From positions 1-8,232 of the forward strand of contig DAOVUP010000043.1 in assembly GCA_030632525.1 (NCBI GenBank): a DNA stretch of 8,232 bases, in the 5' to 3' direction. The position numbers were made by a program, and so were the translations under genes. Shown in pieces: positions 6,820 through 8,232 of this stretch. Position 1 is the stretch's first letter. Each line of letters starts with the position of its first letter. This DNA comes from Desulfobacteraceae bacterium. Its GTDB lineage: Bacteria; Desulfobacterota; DSM-4660; Desulfatiglandales; Desulfatiglandaceae. Under the pieces are notes generated by a model. It saw only the letters and a program-made list of their open reading frames with translations. It was not told the DNA's origin and searched no databases.

Positions 6820-7681
6820 CTCTGGACTCCTCTATTCCTAAGTTGTCAAAAAGTGCTGCACCACAGTTCCCGGAATCCCCCTGATATAAGTGAACATCCT
6901 GCTGGGGAAAGGCAATAGCAATTCCTTCATGGTCAAAACGCAGCTTTATCTTCTCTAAGAGATCGCAACGGGTTCGCCAGTAGTCTACATTTTTGGCCCA
7001 AGACCGGGCCGTAATTTCAACACAGCTCTCAGCTAAATTTAATACGTAGACTCTCGCCGCAGGCTTATTCAGTACCCTGGGTTCCTCGGCAAGTATTTCT
7101 GACAATGTTTTCTTGGCCTTTAAAAGATCGGAGCTGTAGCTGATACCGATGACGAGTTTAATCTGTCTGCTGGCCGTGAAGTGGTAGTTGGTAATTGGTG
7201 CTTTGAGGATAAGAACGTTGGGAATAAACACGGTCTTTCCGTCAAAAGTCTTCAGCCGGGTGTGAAAGAAATCAACGCCTTCGACTCTCCCGAGGAATTT
7301 CCCGGCCTTAATCATGTTACCTGTTTTGTAGGGAAGGTGCGGGATGTAAGGGCGAAACAGAATGATCAAGAGGGCTGAAGCCAGGATGGCGGCCCCCGCC
7401 GCGTTAAATAGGAGAGTCTCCTCGATGCCGAGATGGTTCAATGCGGCTGCCATAACGAGGAGTAACAACATGATGTAGAAGATGTTCGTTGCCATGGATA
7501 CAAATGCTTCTTTGAGCCGTAACCGTTGAAGGGTAAGCCTGAACAGCTTGGCTAACAATTTCGCGGCAATCAGACCCGCTACCAGGACAATTAGGGCCAG
7601 GATTATGTCGTCTCCGTATTGCGTTATCAAATCGCCGAACTCTTTAAAATTATCGACTTGTTTTGTCAGATTCTTTTGCAT
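6806..7681 (-). CDS. MscS-family small mechanosensitive channel, 291 aa
   Basis: A tension-gated channel of the inner membrane that releases solutes on hypo-osmotic shock. Three hydrophobic segments lie at about residues 26-45, 63-84 and 88-110. Then come the MscS beta domain (about 118-170, with TFDGKTVFIPN and APITNYHF, matching the ADGKIIVIPN and INF region of E. coli MscS) and the C-terminal alpha/beta domain (171-262), with IGISYSSDLLKAKKTL, DLLEKIKLRFDHEGI and FPQQDVHL. Its length is close to E. coli MscS (286). The pore helix is unusual: between LGIEE and FRPY there are about 13 fewer residues than in E. coli MscS, the GLALQGSLSN-type stretch is missing, and an extra IPHLPY segment follows FRPY. 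The ATG at 7681 has a GGGAGG ribosome site 5 bases upstream and a promoter about 100 bases upstream. It is first in an operon with an unknown gene, an AsmA-like gene and a lipoprotein gene. Confidence 0.9.
   Translation of the reverse strand: MQKNLTKQVDNFKEFGDLITQYGDDIILALIVLVAGLIAAKLLAKLFRLTLQRLRLKEAFVSMATNIFYIMLLLLVMAAALNHLGIEETLLFNAAGAAILASALLIILFRPYIPHLPYKTGNMIKAGKFLGRVEGVDFFHTRLKTFDGKTVFIPNVLILKAPITNYHFTASRQIKLVIGISYSSDLLKAKKTLSEILAEEPRVLNKPAARVYVLNLAESCVEITARSWAKNVDYWRTRCDLLEKIKLRFDHEGIAIAFPQQDVHLYQGDSGNCGAALFDNLGIEESRDEIG
6827..6832 (-). promoter_or_regulatory. Ribosome binding site of the 105-aa gene, inside mscS
   Basis: GAGGAG on the minus strand, 7 bases before the ATG at 6819 and within the last codons of mscS. 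It decides the start of the small gene and supports coupled translation across the 14-base overlap. Confidence 0.7.
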
Positions 7682-7686
7682 CCTTG

Positions 7687-7692
7687 CCTCCC
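7687..7692 (-). promoter_or_regulatory. Ribosome binding site of mscS
   Basis: GGGAGG on the minus strand, 5 bases from the ATG at 7681. It fixes the start of the MscS-like protein. Confidence 0.7.
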
Positions 7693-7785
7693 TATGGGGT
7701 GTAATTAACGGCTGCTGCTAATATTGCAATTTGGGTTTTGCGTAAACCCTTAGTCCTGATTTCGGATTCCGGATATAGGTTTGAC

Positions 7786-7815
7786 ATTGTATGTCGGAAC
7801 ATTTGTAGCCGTCAA
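7786..7815 (-). promoter_or_regulatory. Probable sigma70 promoter of the mscS operon
   Basis: On the minus strand, TTGACG (7815-7810) and TACAAT (7791-7786) are separated by 18 bases; each matches the sigma70 consensus at five of six positions. Transcription would start near 7779 and leave a leader of about 98 bases before the mscS start at 7681. A perfect dyad GACAT-ACA-ATGTC (7795-7783) covers the -10 box and could be an operator. An overlapping TTGACT (7820-7815) is a second possible -35. This is a pattern match only; no start site is shown. Confidence 0.55.
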
Positions 7816-7930
7816 GTCAAGGTCCTTAAGTATTTCAGAAGAATTGTTAATGACAGGGTTATAATATCTATGAGTTTGGCGGACCAAAAAAAATCATCAA
7901 GGTGAGAGAAATGGGGCGGGACCAAAATCG

Positions 7931-7968
7931 TGCCTGAATCACGCCAAGGCGTGATTTTCGTTCAGGCA
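7931..7968 (-). terminator. Nested palindrome after the PRC-barrel gene, possible terminator
   Basis: Directly after the PRC-barrel stop codon lie two nested inverted repeats: outer arms TGCCTGAA (7931-7938) and TTCAGGCA (7961-7968), inner arms TCACGCC (7939-7945) and GGCGTGA (7948-7954) with two central bases. A six-base bulge (7955-7960) sits on one side only. The RNA of the minus strand could form a stem of about 15 pairs, followed by GATTTT, a poor T-tract; a run of eight Ts comes about 40 bases later (7893-7886). It may end PRC-barrel transcription, be a transcript-stabilising structure, or be a dyad for a regulator. Confidence 0.45.
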
Positions 7969-8232
7969 TTAATTATCTTTCCCTTTCATGTCGATAACCG
8001 GCAGGGCTTCCACACCGCTCTTGTCAATTGTTAGAAAAATATTTCCATCCTCATAGCGGTCAATCTGGTTAACGGGGATAGAGATATCCTTTTTCCCCCA
8101 TAGATGTCCTTCCAGCAGTATAAGATGGGTAATACGTCCGGTTTTTTTCTCCACAAGGAAATCATCTACCTTGCCTGCATGTCCGTCTTTGGCGAAAACC
8201 TTGGCTCCTTTGTGAACAATAAGCCCAACGGC
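7969..8232 (-). CDS. PRC-barrel domain protein, C-terminal part
   Basis: The frame is open from the window edge (codon at 8230-8232) to the TAA at 7969-7971, giving 87 visible residues; the true start lies outside. A GTG at 8152-8154 is internal to the domain and should not be taken as the start. The visible part reads as a PRC-barrel: KGAKVFAKDGHAGKVDDFLVEKKTGRITHLIL, then a basic loop with GKKDISIPVNQIDRYEDGNIFLTIDKSGVEALP. The order is a GKVDDF strand, a TGRITHLIL strand, an IPVNQI strand and the closing IFLTIDK strand. PRC-barrels occur in the photosynthetic reaction centre H subunit, in RimM and in many small stress-related proteins; which of these applies cannot be judged from this half. 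It is followed by a strong palindrome and then 287 bases before mscS, so it is probably a separate transcription unit. Confidence 0.78.
   Translation of the reverse strand, partial: AVGLIVHKGAKVFAKDGHAGKVDDFLVEKKTGRITHLILLEGHLWGKKDISIPVNQIDRYEDGNIFLTIDKSGVEALPVIDMKGKDN

Larger units (their letters stand above)
7682..7968. other. Intergenic region between PRC-barrel gene and mscS
   Basis: These 287 bases contain no convincing gene on either strand. They hold the mscS promoter and its leader, the nested palindrome at the far end, a near-direct repeat of GGACCAAAA (7881-7889 and 7919-7927), and an isolated TATAAT on the plus strand (7860-7865) without a matching -35. The leader (about 7682-7779) shows no riboswitch pattern that I recognise. 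Confidence 0.6.

Noticed and set aside
6499..6918. A 139-codon plus-strand frame opposite the 105-aa gene and the end of mscS
   Set aside because: The minus-strand genes there have strong ribosome sites and family motifs; this frame has neither.
7860..7869. Perfect TATAAT on the plus strand
   Set aside because: No acceptable -35 lies 16-18 bases upstream, and downstream there is only an 11-codon frame before the oppositely oriented PRC-barrel gene.
7931..7968. Possible integron attC site
   Set aside because: The nested arms resemble a folded attC only loosely: no RYYYAAC/GTTRRRY core pair is present and there is no integrase or cassette gene nearby.

Overview
This window looks like a chromosomal segment from a Gram-negative bacterium. 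It encodes a lipobox lipoprotein, a large AsmA-type envelope protein and a MscS channel. The moderate base composition and the styles of the SIMPL, MtaB, MscS and PRC-barrel proteins suggest a member of the Desulfobacterota (former Deltaproteobacteria) or a related uncultured lineage. That placement is inferred from protein style only; no rRNA or other taxonomic marker is present.

Layout. Plus strand, 1-2255: the C-terminal part of a SIMPL (DUF541) protein, a 179-residue membrane protein of unknown function, and, overlapping it by 11 bases, mtaB, which encodes the radical SAM enzyme that makes ms2t6A37 in tRNA. Minus strand, 7681 down to 2275: a tightly packed set read in the order MscS-like channel, unrecognised 105-residue protein, 1213-residue AsmA-like protein and small lipoprotein. 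Gaps in this set are a 14-base overlap, 23 bases and 28 bases, so it is probably one operon. The two gene sets converge with only 19 bases between their stop codons. Minus strand, 8232 down to 7969: the C-terminal 87 residues of a PRC-barrel protein that begins beyond the window.

The only sizeable non-coding stretch (7682-7968) holds a good sigma70-type promoter reading into the mscS operon, a small dyad on its -10 box, a short direct repeat, and a strong nested palindrome just after the PRC-barrel stop codon that may be a terminator or operator.

How the genes fit together: the minus-strand operon is envelope-centred (tension-gated channel, AsmA-type protein probably spanning or lining the periplasm, outer-membrane lipoprotein), so a shared role in envelope homeostasis or lipid handling is plausible but unproven. 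The plus-strand cluster has no obvious common pathway. I see no mobile elements, CRISPR arrays, tRNA or rRNA genes, or phage genes. The most interesting points are the atypical pore region of the MscS protein, the two or three unassigned proteins in operon context, and the palindromes.
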